The translations under genes and the position numbers were made by a program. The notes beneath the pieces are model-generated. The model did not search any database and was not told the DNA's origin. It saw only the letters and a program-made list of their open reading frames with translations. DNA of 64,000 bases from Rhizobiaceae bacterium (GTDB lineage: Bacteria > Pseudomonadota > Alphaproteobacteria > Rhizobiales > Rhizobiaceae). Each line of letters starts with the position of its first letter. The first letter of the stretch is position 1. Shown here in pieces: positions 1 through 7,608 of this stretch. The DNA is taken from assembly GCA_019635795.1 (NCBI GenBank), contig JAHBYV010000018.1, positions 16,903 through 80,902 on the forward strand, in the 5' to 3' direction.

Positions 1-13
1 GCCTGTGTGCGGT

Positions 14-238
14 TCATGTCGCCTTTCCGGAAGTTCGTCGGCGCTGTAGCATTGTGCGCAGGGCCAGGAAACGGTTGCGCGATGGGCCAGACCGTGCCCA
101 CCAGCAGGGCGCGTTGAGAATGACCCAGCTTTGCCCCAGCACGTAAAGCGGCGGCGCGATTACCCAAAGAGCTTTGATAAAGTCGGACGAAGACCTGTAG
201 GTTTGGAAGAAGTCCTGACTGATGCTGTATGTTTCCAT
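14..238 (-). CDS. Small putative membrane protein, function unknown
   Basis: I do not recognise a named family. The 74-residue product starts METYSISQDFFQTYRSSSDF and has one hydrophobic stretch (about residues 23-42, KALWVIAPPLYVLGQSWVIL), followed by an Arg-rich tail, so one inner-membrane segment with a basic cytoplasmic end is likely. The ATG at 238 was chosen because a GGGAG Shine-Dalgarno sequence lies 7 nt upstream; the open frame continues farther upstream without another convincing start. It lies downstream of the sugar dehydrogenase gene on the same strand, with a strong inverted repeat (259-302) directly before its ribosome binding site. Its reality rests on the start site and composition only. 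Confidence 0.5.
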   Translation of the reverse strand: METYSISQDFFQTYRSSSDFIKALWVIAPPLYVLGQSWVILNAPCWWARSGPSRNRFLALRTMLQRRRTSGKAT

Positions 239-258
239 TGTCCACTCCCGGATGAAGT

Positions 259-302
259 GGTCACCGAGGGGCTTCACTTGCCCCACTTCCCCTCTGGTGA
301 CC
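259..302 (-). repeat. Strong inverted repeat upstream of the small membrane gene
   Basis: GGTCACC-GAGGGG (259-271) pairs with CCCCTC-T-GGTGACC (289-302), giving a 13-bp stem with one bulged T and a 17-nt loop. In the minus-strand transcript it lies about 20 nt before the start codon of the gene ending at 14. There is no U-run, so it is not a typical terminator. It could be an RNA leader structure or an operator. Confidence 0.5.
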
Positions 303-524
303 GGGGAGTTCACAAACCGCACAAGTACGGCTGCCCCTGCCTTTAAGCGCGAACGCTTTGGACATGCGCAGGGGCCTCCCCGATCGCAAAGCGAGAGGGA
401 TAACCGTTTCCGGCCAATAATGACCATCTTGTGACAGGTTGTGACACCCGTGGGAACAGCAACTTCACTGATTCCCAAGGGTACGATATTTCATTATATG
501 CTAATAGAAAAGGGTGTGGGGTGA

Positions 525-1649
525 TCAATCTGCGCGTGTTATCCGAATAAGCGCCCCATCACTTTCGTCTGTAAGGAGAAAAATGGAGCCGTCGGGTGCA
601 ACGCCAACATCACGTATGCGCCCGAACGCATTGTCAAGAATGCGCTCTTCGCTAACGATTTCCCCGCTTTCGTCCCTGTCCAGCCTGACAAGAAGGCCGA
701 ATTTAAGCGATCCTAGCAAAAGATCGCCGCGCCACTCGGGAAATTCGTCACCGCTGTAGCTGACCAGCCCGGACGGCGCGATGGAGGGATCCCAATAATA
801 AACCGGCTGTTCGTAACCCTGAGCTTCGCTTCCTTTGCCGATCTTCGCGCCCGAATAGTCGACACCATACGAGATCACGGGCCAACCATAGTTTTTTCCG
901 GCTTCAGGCCGGTTAAGCTCATCGCCGCCCTTTGCGCCATGCTCTATGGTCAGCAAGCCGTTTGTTACAGAATCAAACGTCGCACCCTGAATGTTTCGAT
1001 GCCCCTTAGACCAGATTGAAGGGGCACCCTTTGCACCATCCTCGTATGGGTTGCCGGCAGGGATCGAACCATCTTGGTTTACCCGCAATACGGCTCCCGA
1101 TTCGTCAAACATATCCTGTGCCCGTTCTGCTTCCCCGCGGTCGCCGGTCGTCACGAAGATGCTTCCGTCCGGTGCAAGTACAATGCGCGAACCATAGTGC
1201 CTCGTGGTCTGCCCTGGCTTGCTTGAACGCAGCAAGACTTTGGGGTCTCGCAAAGCAAAGTCATTGCCTTCCTGAACAAGCGTTGCGCGAGCGAGTGCGG
1301 TTCCCGATCCGCCCTGCTGCGGTTCGGAATATGTCATGTAGACGAGGCCGGATTGTGCAAAATCCTGAGCCAGAGCCACATCAAGCAACCCGCCCTGACC
1401 GCGCGCAAAGACTTTCGGAACGTTCTTTACGGATGTCGCTTTGCCATCCTTGTCGACGATCTTCATCGAGCCTGTGCGTTCAGTGACGATCATGCGGCCA
1501 TCGGGCATGAAATCCATGCCCCAAGGGTTGCTTAATCCGGTCGCTACTATTTGCGCCGAGACGCGAACCTTTTCCGTCTGGAATTCCGTCGCTTGTGCAT
1601 TGCCTGACAACAGGAGGGCCAAGGCTGTCGCGTATGAAATCTTATGCAT
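525..1649 (-). CDS. PQQ-dependent sugar dehydrogenase (glucose/sorbosone dehydrogenase family), exported
   Basis: The 374-residue protein matches the soluble aldose sugar dehydrogenase family (YliI/Asd type, six-bladed beta-propeller), which oxidises aldose sugars in the periplasm with PQQ and calcium. A Sec signal peptide is visible (MHKISYATALALLLSGNAQA). Family landmarks follow: NPWGMDFMPDGRMIVTERTG near the start, RHYGSRIVLAPDGSIFVTTG in the middle, and the GHRNIQG and NYGWPVISYG blocks in the second half. The length is typical. The gene seems monocistronic and is divergent from greA. The real substrate and PQQ dependence are inferred from family membership only; no PQQ synthesis genes are in view. 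Confidence 0.88.
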   Translation of the reverse strand: MHKISYATALALLLSGNAQATEFQTEKVRVSAQIVATGLSNPWGMDFMPDGRMIVTERTGSMKIVDKDGKATSVKNVPKVFARGQGGLLDVALAQDFAQSGLVYMTYSEPQQGGSGTALARATLVQEGNDFALRDPKVLLRSSKPGQTTRHYGSRIVLAPDGSIFVTTGDRGEAERAQDMFDESGAVLRVNQDGSIPAGNPYEDGAKGAPSIWSKGHRNIQGATFDSVTNGLLTIEHGAKGGDELNRPEAGKNYGWPVISYGVDYSGAKIGKGSEAQGYEQPVYYWDPSIAPSGLVSYSGDEFPEWRGDLLLGSLKFGLLVRLDRDESGEIVSEERILDNAFGRIRDVGVAPDGSIFLLTDESDGALIRITRAD

Positions 1650-1889
1650 AAGGTCTCTTTACCGGTTTATTGTGTCATTGCGCAGAAAAGACGCTTGAGG
1701 AGAGGTAAAGTTCACTCAAATTGCAGTGAGCGGTGAGTATTTCAAATAGGCATGGAAATTTCGGCAGGCGCTGCTATATTTGAATCAGAGGATATGGACG
1801 TGTCCGTTGGCTGACCGCCGCCGGGCCGTTTTTATTTTGTGCTGTTGGCAGGGCTGGAGAGATTGCCCGTTCGAGGAAAGGCCGAGCGA

Positions 1890-2363
1890 ATGATCAAGGT
1901 TCCAATGACGCAGAATGGCTTTGATGCGCTGAAGGAGGAACTCCGTTGGCGCCAGCAAGAGGAGCGTCCGCGTATTATTGAAGCCATTTCAGAGGCGCGC
2001 TCGCATGGCGACCTTTCCGAAAATGCCGAATACCATTCGGCCAAGGAAGCGCAGAGCCACAATGAAGGCCGCATCCACGAACTGGAAGACCTTATCGCGC
2101 GCGCCGAGGTGATCGACGTCTCCAAGCTTTCTGGCAGCAAGGTCAAGTTTGGCGCGACCGTTGTTCTCGTCGATGAGGATTCGGAAGAAGAAAAGACCTA
2201 CCAGATCGTGGGTGATCAGGAGGCCGATGTGAAACTCGGTCGTATTTCCATTTCTTCCCCGATTGCGCGCGCGCTGATCGGCAAGGAAGTGGGCGACACG
2301 GTCGAAGTCAACGCGCCCGGTGGCGCGCGCGGATATGAGGTTCTCGAAGTCCGCTACGGCTGA
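1890..2363 (+). CDS. greA: Transcription elongation factor GreA
   Basis: GreA binds the secondary channel of RNA polymerase and stimulates cleavage of backtracked transcripts. The 157-residue protein has the N-terminal coiled coil with the signature [15 protein letters not shown], whose acidic tip residues stimulate cleavage, and the C-terminal FKBP-like domain ending in [13 protein letters not shown]. The ATG at 1890 ([18 protein letters not shown]) was preferred to an upstream in-frame start at 1839 because it gives the family length and has AGGAAAGG upstream. The mannosyltransferase gene follows after 4 nt, suggesting one transcript. The 240 bp upstream separates it from the divergent sugar dehydrogenase and should hold the promoter. 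Confidence 0.97.
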   Translation: MIKVPMTQNGFDALKEELRWRQQEERPRIIEAISEARSHGDLSENAEYHSAKEAQSHNEGRIHELEDLIARAEVIDVSKLSGSKVKFGATVVLVDEDSEEEKTYQIVGDQEADVKLGRISISSPIARALIGKEVGDTVEVNAPGGARGYEVLEVRYG

Positions 2364-2367
2364 TTAC

Positions 2368-3465
2368 ATGGACAGCGCAAATGACGCCGGGGGCGATGAT
2401 GCTGCGGCGTCGATTGACCCCGCGCGCGTCGATGTGATCGCGCCGAATTTCAAAAAGCGGCTGTCCGGCGTTACCAGCACAATCATTCAACTCGTGCCGT
2501 TGCAGGCGCGCTCGCTCGGCATTGCTGTGTTGGGGCCGGGTTTGCCTTCATCCCTGCCACGTTTGCGCTGGTGGCAATTGCCGCGCCTGTGGTCGCGTCC
2601 GGCAAGCGGCAGGGCGCGCATCTGGCACGCGCGCCGGAATGTGGAGATGCTGGGCGGTCTGGTGCTGAAATGGCTCGGCGCGCCGCTCAAGCTGGTTTTC
2701 ACCTCTGCTTCGCAGCGCCACCACAAGAAATGGACGAAATTCCTGATCCGCCAGATGGATGCCGTTATCGCGACCAGCACGCGAACGGCGGCGTTTCTGG
2801 AAGTGCCGAACACCGTCATCATGCACGGGATCGATGTTGCCCGGTTCAGCCCTGCGGCCGACCGCGCGGGTGCCATCGAGCATGTAGGGCTGGATAGCAG
2901 CAAGCTGTATGTCGGCTGCTTTGGGCGCGTGCGGCACCAGAAAGGCACAGACCTGTTTGTCGATGCAATGATTGCGCTGTTGCCCTCAAGGCCGCAGTGG
3001 TCCGCAATTGTTGCGGGGCGCGCTACCGCCGAGCATAAGACATTTGAGCAAGCATTGAAGGAAAAGGTCGCCGCTGCGGGCTTGAGCGAGCGCATTTTGT
3101 TCGTGGGCGAACATACGAACATTCCTGACTGGTATCGCGCGCTTGCGCTGTTTGTTGCGCCCCAACGCTGGGAGGGCTTTGGTCTTACGCCGCTGGAAGC
3201 CATGGCAAGCGGCGTGCCGGTGGTTGCTACGGACGTTGGCGCGTTTCCCGAACTCGTGGTGGATCACCGCACGGGGCGAGTGATGGCGCGCGATGATTTG
3301 GCTGCAATGATTTCTGCCGCTGCTTCATTGATGGACGATCATGCCGCGCGCGAGGCTGCGGGGCAGGCGGCGCTTGCTCATGTGCGGGAAAATTTCCGGC
3401 TCGAAGGCGAGGCAGCGCGAATTAATGCCGTTTACGATCGGGTTTGGTCTGCCGCTGAACGCTAG
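2368..3465 (+). CDS. lpcC: LPS core mannosyltransferase, GT4 family (LpcC/WadC-like)
   Basis: The 365-residue glycosyltransferase belongs to the GT-B fold GT4 family. The nucleotide-sugar binding segment is clear: GCFGRVRHQKGTDLFVDAM, then EGFGLTPLEAMASGVPVVA containing the E-x7-E motif, then VGAFPELV. In rhizobia and Brucella the gene beside greA is lpcC/wadC, which adds mannose to the LPS inner core; position and sequence both fit. The start at 2368, 4 nt after the greA stop, implies translational coupling; an earlier in-frame start at 2320 inside greA is possible. The end overlaps the convergent Lrp-family gene by 4 bp. It acts at the cytoplasmic face of the inner membrane. Confidence 0.85.
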   Translation: MDSANDAGGDDAAASIDPARVDVIAPNFKKRLSGVTSTIIQLVPLQARSLGIAVLGPGLPSSLPRLRWWQLPRLWSRPASGRARIWHARRNVEMLGGLVLKWLGAPLKLVFTSASQRHHKKWTKFLIRQMDAVIATSTRTAAFLEVPNTVIMHGIDVARFSPAADRAGAIEHVGLDSSKLYVGCFGRVRHQKGTDLFVDAMIALLPSRPQWSAIVAGRATAEHKTFEQALKEKVAAAGLSERILFVGEHTNIPDWYRALALFVAPQRWEGFGLTPLEAMASGVPVVATDVGAFPELVVDHRTGRVMARDDLAAMISAAASLMDDHAAREAAGQAALAHVRENFRLEGEAARINAVYDRVWSAAER

Positions 3466-3941
3466 GCGTTCTCAATGGCAATCAAACCCTCGTCCTTAAC
3501 CTGCCTGATCGTTAGCGCGGTGCGAACCGTATCGACATTTGGTGTCGAGGTAAGCTTCTCGATCACGAAACTTTGAAAAGTAGCGAGGTCCGGCGCAACG
3601 CAGTGCAGCATGAAGTCGGATTCTCCTGAAACCATCCAGGCTTCGCGCACAATCGGCCAGGAGCGCGTGAGGTCGGCAAAAGCCTTGAGCGCTGTTTCAG
3701 AGTGGTGGTGCAGGCCAACAAGGCAGAAGGCCACAACATCCGCTCCAAGCATGGAGGCGTTGAGCAATGCCCGATAACCCTGAATTACGCCCGCTTCTTC
3801 CAGTCTTTTGACACGGCGCAGGCAGGGCGGTGCGGAAATGCCAACCCGGCGGGAAAGTTCGATGTTGGTCATGCGCCCGTCATCCTGAAGCTCCCGCAGG
3901 ATCTTCCAGTCGGTGGCGTCTAGATCCGCTTTTAGCGGCAT
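3462..3941 (-). CDS. Lrp/AsnC family transcriptional regulator
   Basis: The 159-residue protein has the AsnC-type winged helix-turn-helix at the N terminus (LDATDWKILRELQDDGRMTNIELSRRVGISAPPCLRRVKRLEEAGVI) and the C-terminal RAM effector-binding domain (about residues 70-150). These proteins assemble as octamers or dodecamers and respond to amino acids. The gene is transcribed away from trxB; the 200-bp gap between them should hold both promoters. The ligand cannot be read from the sequence. Confidence 0.93.
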   Translation of the reverse strand: MPLKADLDATDWKILRELQDDGRMTNIELSRRVGISAPPCLRRVKRLEEAGVIQGYRALLNASMLGADVVAFCLVGLHHHSETALKAFADLTRSWPIVREAWMVSGESDFMLHCVAPDLATFQSFVIEKLTSTPNVDTVRTALTIRQVKDEGLIAIENA

Positions 3942-4141
3942 GTTTTAAATCTCCGGGCGTTCGCGCAAGAATCTTTCGCTCGATCTAGACCAGATTGTCG
4001 CGCAATGGAACGGGTTCGACGCAAGCTTTCAGGGGATCATTAAAGGCAAGCCTTGCATGTGACGCATGGCTGCCCCATTTTACAGTCTCCGCACTGAAAC
4101 AGAGAATCTCGTTGGCCGGAAAGGCCGCAACAGGTGTTTCC

Positions 4142-5116
4142 ATGTCCGTCAAGCACGCGCCCGTTCTAATCATCGGTTCAGGACCGGCAGGATATACGGC
4201 TGCAATCTATGCAGCGCGTGCAATGCTCAAGCCGGTGCTGGTTGCCGGAATGCAGCAGGGCGGCCAGCTTACGATCACCACCGATGTTGAAAACTATCCC
4301 GGCTTTTCCCAGCCCGTGCAGGGACCGTGGCTGATGGACGAAATGCTGGCGCAGGCCAAGCATGTCGGCACGGAAATCGTCAATGATGTTATTACCAATG
4401 TCGATCTGGATGTGAGACCGTTTCGCCTCACAGGCGATTCCGGCACCATCTACACCTGCGATGCGCTGGTGATTGCTACCGGTGCACAGGCCAAATGGCT
4501 TGGCATTCCGGGCGAGCAGACCTTTCAGGGCTTCGGCGTATCTGCCTGCGCCACGTGCGATGGCTTTTTTTACCGCGGCAAGGACGTGGTGGTTGTCGGC
4601 GGCGGCAACACTGCCGTTGAGGAAGCGCTATACCTCTCCAATCTGGCAAAATCGGTCACGGTCGTACACCGTCGCGCGGAATTTCGCGCTGAGCGCATAT
4701 TGCAGGAGCGGCTGTTCGCCAAAGACAATGTGAATGTGATCTGGGACAGTGTGATTGACGAAATAGTCGGCACTGCGGGCAAACCTCCGCTCCCAGCCTA
4801 TGCGACCGGCGTTCGTCTCAAGAACATCTCGACTGGCGCAGTGACGGAAGTGCAAACCGATGGTGTGTTCGTGGCGATTGGCCATGCGCCTGCGGTGGAA
4901 CTGTTCGTCGGCAAGTTGAAGCAGAAGCCGAACGGGTATTTGTGGACCGCCCCGGATTCCACCCGCACAGATGTTCCGGGTGTGTTTGCGGCTGGTGATG
5001 TTACCGACGACATTTTCCGTCAGGCAGTGACTGCCGCTGGCATGGGCTGCATGGCGGCGCTTGAGGCGGAGAAATATCTGGCGAGTCTTGAAGTACAGAG
5101 AGAGGCAGCGGAGTAG
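4142..5116 (+). CDS. trxB: Thioredoxin-disulfide reductase
   Basis: TrxB uses NADPH and FAD to reduce thioredoxin. The 324-residue protein has the FAD-binding GSGPAG motif near residue 12, the redox-active CATC at residues 136-139, the NADPH-binding GGGNTAVEEALYL, and the C-terminal FAD motif FAAGDVTDDIFRQAVTAAGMG. The start at 4142 (MSVKHAPVLIIGSG) is the family start; an upstream in-frame extension to 3995 adds 49 residues with no similarity to TrxB. The AGGTG upstream is a weak ribosome binding site. lsrB follows 108 bp downstream on the same strand. In Rhizobiales the LsrB/VtlR regulator is linked to redox control, which fits this pairing. Confidence 0.96.
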   Translation: MSVKHAPVLIIGSGPAGYTAAIYAARAMLKPVLVAGMQQGGQLTITTDVENYPGFSQPVQGPWLMDEMLAQAKHVGTEIVNDVITNVDLDVRPFRLTGDSGTIYTCDALVIATGAQAKWLGIPGEQTFQGFGVSACATCDGFFYRGKDVVVVGGGNTAVEEALYLSNLAKSVTVVHRRAEFRAERILQERLFAKDNVNVIWDSVIDEIVGTAGKPPLPAYATGVRLKNISTGAVTEVQTDGVFVAIGHAPAVELFVGKLKQKPNGYLWTAPDSTRTDVPGVFAAGDVTDDIFRQAVTAAGMGCMAALEAEKYLASLEVQREAAE

Positions 5117-5224
5117 GAACCGGTTTCGCGCGTCGTAGGGTCAATCTTTGGCCAAACTATGGTGCTTGCACAGAGATATATTGTTTGAGAGGCCCAGCAA
5201 GAGGCCGTTCGACGAGGGGACGAT

Positions 5225-6118
5225 ATGGCACTTGATTGGGATAAACTGCGCGTGTTCCACGCAGCCGCTGAAGCTGGCTCGTTTACCCATGCCGCCGAGA
5301 CATTGAAGCTTTCGCAGTCGGCCATCTCGCGGCAAGTCAGTGCGCTTGAGCATGATGTGGGCGTTCCGCTTTTCAACCGCCACGCGCGCGGGTTGGTGCT
5401 CACCGAACAGGGCGAGTTGCTCTATCGCACCGCGCATGACGTGCTGATGAAGCTTGAAAGCATCAAATCACGCCTGACCGAAACTAAGGATCGGCCATCT
5501 GGCCTGTTAAAGGTCACCACGACTGTCGGCCTTGGTGCAGGCTGGCTGACGGAACGAATGCCCGAATTTCTGGAGATGTATCCTGAAATTCAGGTGCAGC
5601 TCATTTTGGCGAATGAGGAGCTGGATCTGACCATGCGGCAGGCGGATTGCGCCATTCGGCTGCGCCAACCGCAACAACCTGACCTGATCCAGCGACGGCT
5701 GTTTACCGTCCATTTTCACCTCTATGCGTCTGCGGCATACATTGCGAAGCGCGGAATGCCGGAAAGCATTGACGATTTGAAGCACCATCGCATCGTTACA
5801 TTTGGCGTGCCGGTGCCTTCGCATCTGTCTGAACTGAACTGGCTGGAAACTGTTGGCGATTTCGAAGGCCAGCGCACGGCCACATTGCAGATCAATGATG
5901 TGATTTCCATCAAGCGTGCAGTTCAGGCAGGGGCAGGGATTGCCATGCTTCCGGATTATGTGGCCAGCAGGGAAGCCGGGCTCGTGCAGGTGCTGCCGCA
6001 AACTGAGGTGCCGTCGTTCGACACATATTTCGCTTATCCTGAAGCGATGAAGAACCAGGCAAAATTACACGCATTCCGCGATTTCGTTATCAGCAAGGCA
6101 CGGAACTGGTCGTTCTGA
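5225..6118 (+). CDS. lsrB: LysR-type regulator LsrB/VtlR
   Basis: The 297-residue LysR protein begins MALDWDKLRVFHAAAEAGSF, the start of Sinorhizobium LsrB and Brucella VtlR. The winged helix-turn-helix covers about residues 1-65 (QSAISRQVSALEHDVGVPLF), and a periplasmic-binding-like effector domain fills the rest. Known orthologues act in redox and LPS gene control (LsrB) and activate AbcR sRNA and small-protein genes in Brucella (VtlR). The neighbours agree: trxB upstream and an AbcR-type sRNA gene about 220 bp downstream on the same strand. The ORF is intact and of normal length. Confidence 0.9.
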   Translation: MALDWDKLRVFHAAAEAGSFTHAAETLKLSQSAISRQVSALEHDVGVPLFNRHARGLVLTEQGELLYRTAHDVLMKLESIKSRLTETKDRPSGLLKVTTTVGLGAGWLTERMPEFLEMYPEIQVQLILANEELDLTMRQADCAIRLRQPQQPDLIQRRLFTVHFHLYASAAYIAKRGMPESIDDLKHHRIVTFGVPVPSHLSELNWLETVGDFEGQRTATLQINDVISIKRAVQAGAGIAMLPDYVASREAGLVQVLPQTEVPSFDTYFAYPEAMKNQAKLHAFRDFVISKARNWSF

Positions 6119-6334
6119 TTGCAATCAGGCGGTGTGCTGAGGGCGTGTATATTGCATTGCGCAAAATTTGTGCTTGCCTATTTGCAATGCAGCATTTTCG
6201 GGCTTTTACTAGATCGAATGGTCTGGTCCTACCGAGCGGCCACTCGATTATGCCACAGCCAAGCGGTTTTTGCATAAAAGCGATGCAAAATAGGTGCTTG
6301 TGAAATAAGCAGCAAACGCACATATATCGGTCAT

Positions 6335-6446
6335 CTCCTGAGCGCGTTCCTCCTCCCATTAGCGCTCGGTGAGTGTTCCCCTCTGGAGGTTGGCCCTAAC
6401 AGGCACTTCCAACAAACTCAGCCGGATCACTTGATCCGGCTTTTTT
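6335..6446 (+). ncRNA. abcR: AbcR (alpha-r15 family) trans-acting small RNA
   Basis: The stretch has the AbcR layout. A first hairpin, GAGCGC (6340-6345) with GCGCTC (6362-6367), presents the unpaired anti-Shine-Dalgarno stretch TTCCTCCTCCC. A middle region with TTCCCCTCTGGAGG follows, then a Rho-independent terminator. In Sinorhizobium the AbcR genes lie next to lsrB, as here. AbcR RNAs bind Hfq and repress many ABC-transporter mRNAs through CU-rich loops. The 5' end near 6335 is an estimate. Only one copy is seen, although many relatives carry two, in tandem or at separate loci. VtlR/LsrB control is expected from relatives but I did not identify an operator. Confidence 0.82.
6421..6446 (+). 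terminator. Rho-independent terminator of the AbcR sRNA
   Basis: GCCGGATC (6421-6428) pairs with GATCCGGC (6433-6440) around a 4-nt loop and is followed by TTTTTT. The stem is perfect and GC-rich. Confidence 0.93.
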
Positions 6447-6537
6447 GTTGGTCGAGTGCTCACGTTCTGGTTGTGATTGCTGATCGCGCTCTATTGGCGT
6501 GAGTTCAACTCAGAATGGCAATCAGCCGGTGGCCTGC

Positions 6538-7497
6538 TCACATATAAAGCGTTGCGGGGTCCATTCCTTTATAGAGATGGGCAACCTGCTCTCCGTAGCC
6601 GTTAAAGAGCAACGTCGGTACAATCTCGCCGGTGTGCAAAACGCGTTCCTGCGCCTGACTCCAGCGCGGATGGGGAACCTGCGGGTTCACATTGGCCCAA
6701 AAGCCGTATTCGCTCGGCTGGATCGCTTCCCAAAGGCCGACCGGTCTTTCCGCGACAAAGCTAATCTTACGGATCGACTTGATCGACTTGAAGCCATATT
6801 TCCAGGGAACGGCCAAGCGTATTGGTGCTCCGAACTGCTTTGCCAGCGGCTTGTCATATGCGCCGGTTACCAGCAGCGGCAGTTCATTCATCGCTTCGGC
6901 GATGGTCAGACCCTCCACATATGGCCAGGGATACAGGAAGTTGTTTTGTCCGGGAGCCATGTCCGGGTCCAGAAATGTTTCGAACCGCACAAATTTTGCC
7001 GATGATTGCGGCTCAACCGCTTCAACGAGCGATTTGAGTGGAAAGCCGGACCATGGGATTGTCATCGACCACGCTTCCACGCAACGATGGCGGTAAAGAC
7101 GGGTTTCCAAGGGGAATTTTCGCACCAGCTCATCGAATTCGAGTGTCATGGGTTTGGCGACCATCCCACCGATTTCGATTTGCCATGGCCGGGTCTTGAG
7201 CTGCTGCGCTTCCTGCGCAATCTCCTTATAGGTGCCGTATTCGTAAAAGTTGTTGTAGTTGGCGTTGATCTCTTCCGGGGTCAGCGAACGGTCCAGTCTA
7301 TAGGCGTCATTGGGTTTGGCGGGATAAAGGTCTGCGGTGGGGTCAGATTCCGCCAGCACCTTGCGTGGCAAAAGACCTGCGCTTGCAGCGGCAATGCCCA
7401 TGCCCGCCAAAATGGTGCGGCGGTTCAGGAAAACGGCCTCAGGTGTCGCAAGCTTCTCGTCGATCGCCCAAGCGGGACGGCGGTGAATAAAAGGCAT
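6538..7497 (-). CDS. msrP: Protein-methionine-sulfoxide reductase, molybdopterin subunit MsrP (YedY)
   Basis: MsrP repairs oxidised methionines in periplasmic proteins. The 319-residue protein has a twin-arginine signal (NRRTILAGMGIAAASAGLL, about residues 25-43) and the sulfite-oxidase-type molybdopterin domain, with the Mo-ligating cysteine in YRHRCVEAWSM (Cys139) and downstream VPWKYGFKSIKSI. The ATG at 7497 has AGGAG 7 nt upstream and is preferred to the start 12 codons earlier. The heme membrane partner MsrQ (YedZ), normally adjacent, is not next to it in either direction, so the electron donor must be encoded elsewhere or differ. Confidence 0.94.
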   Translation of the reverse strand: MPFIHRRPAWAIDEKLATPEAVFLNRRTILAGMGIAAASAGLLPRKVLAESDPTADLYPAKPNDAYRLDRSLTPEEINANYNNFYEYGTYKEIAQEAQQLKTRPWQIEIGGMVAKPMTLEFDELVRKFPLETRLYRHRCVEAWSMTIPWSGFPLKSLVEAVEPQSSAKFVRFETFLDPDMAPGQNNFLYPWPYVEGLTIAEAMNELPLLVTGAYDKPLAKQFGAPIRLAVPWKYGFKSIKSIRKISFVAERPVGLWEAIQPSEYGFWANVNPQVPHPRWSQAQERVLHTGEIVPTLLFNGYGEQVAHLYKGMDPATLYM

Positions 7498-7546
7498 GAA
7501 ACGTCTCCTTTCCCGCAATTTCGTCCCCACCATTACATTTGCTATT

Positions 7547-7587
7547 GAAAGGGCGGAAATTTGACCAAATGCGCCTTCCGCCCTTTC
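7547..7587 (-). terminator. Hairpin downstream of the EF-G-like gene
   Basis: GAAAGGGCGGAA (7547-7558) pairs perfectly with TTCCGCCCTTTC (7576-7587) around a 17-nt loop, about 20 nt past the stop codon of the EF-G-like gene. No strong T-run follows on the minus strand, so it may be a processing or partial termination structure. Confidence 0.5.
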
Positions 7588-7608
7588 ATTACCTCCCGGC
7601 CTTGCCGA

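Noticed and set aside
6119-6334. A second AbcR copy upstream of the first
   Set aside because: No anti-Shine-Dalgarno hairpin or terminator in this stretch.
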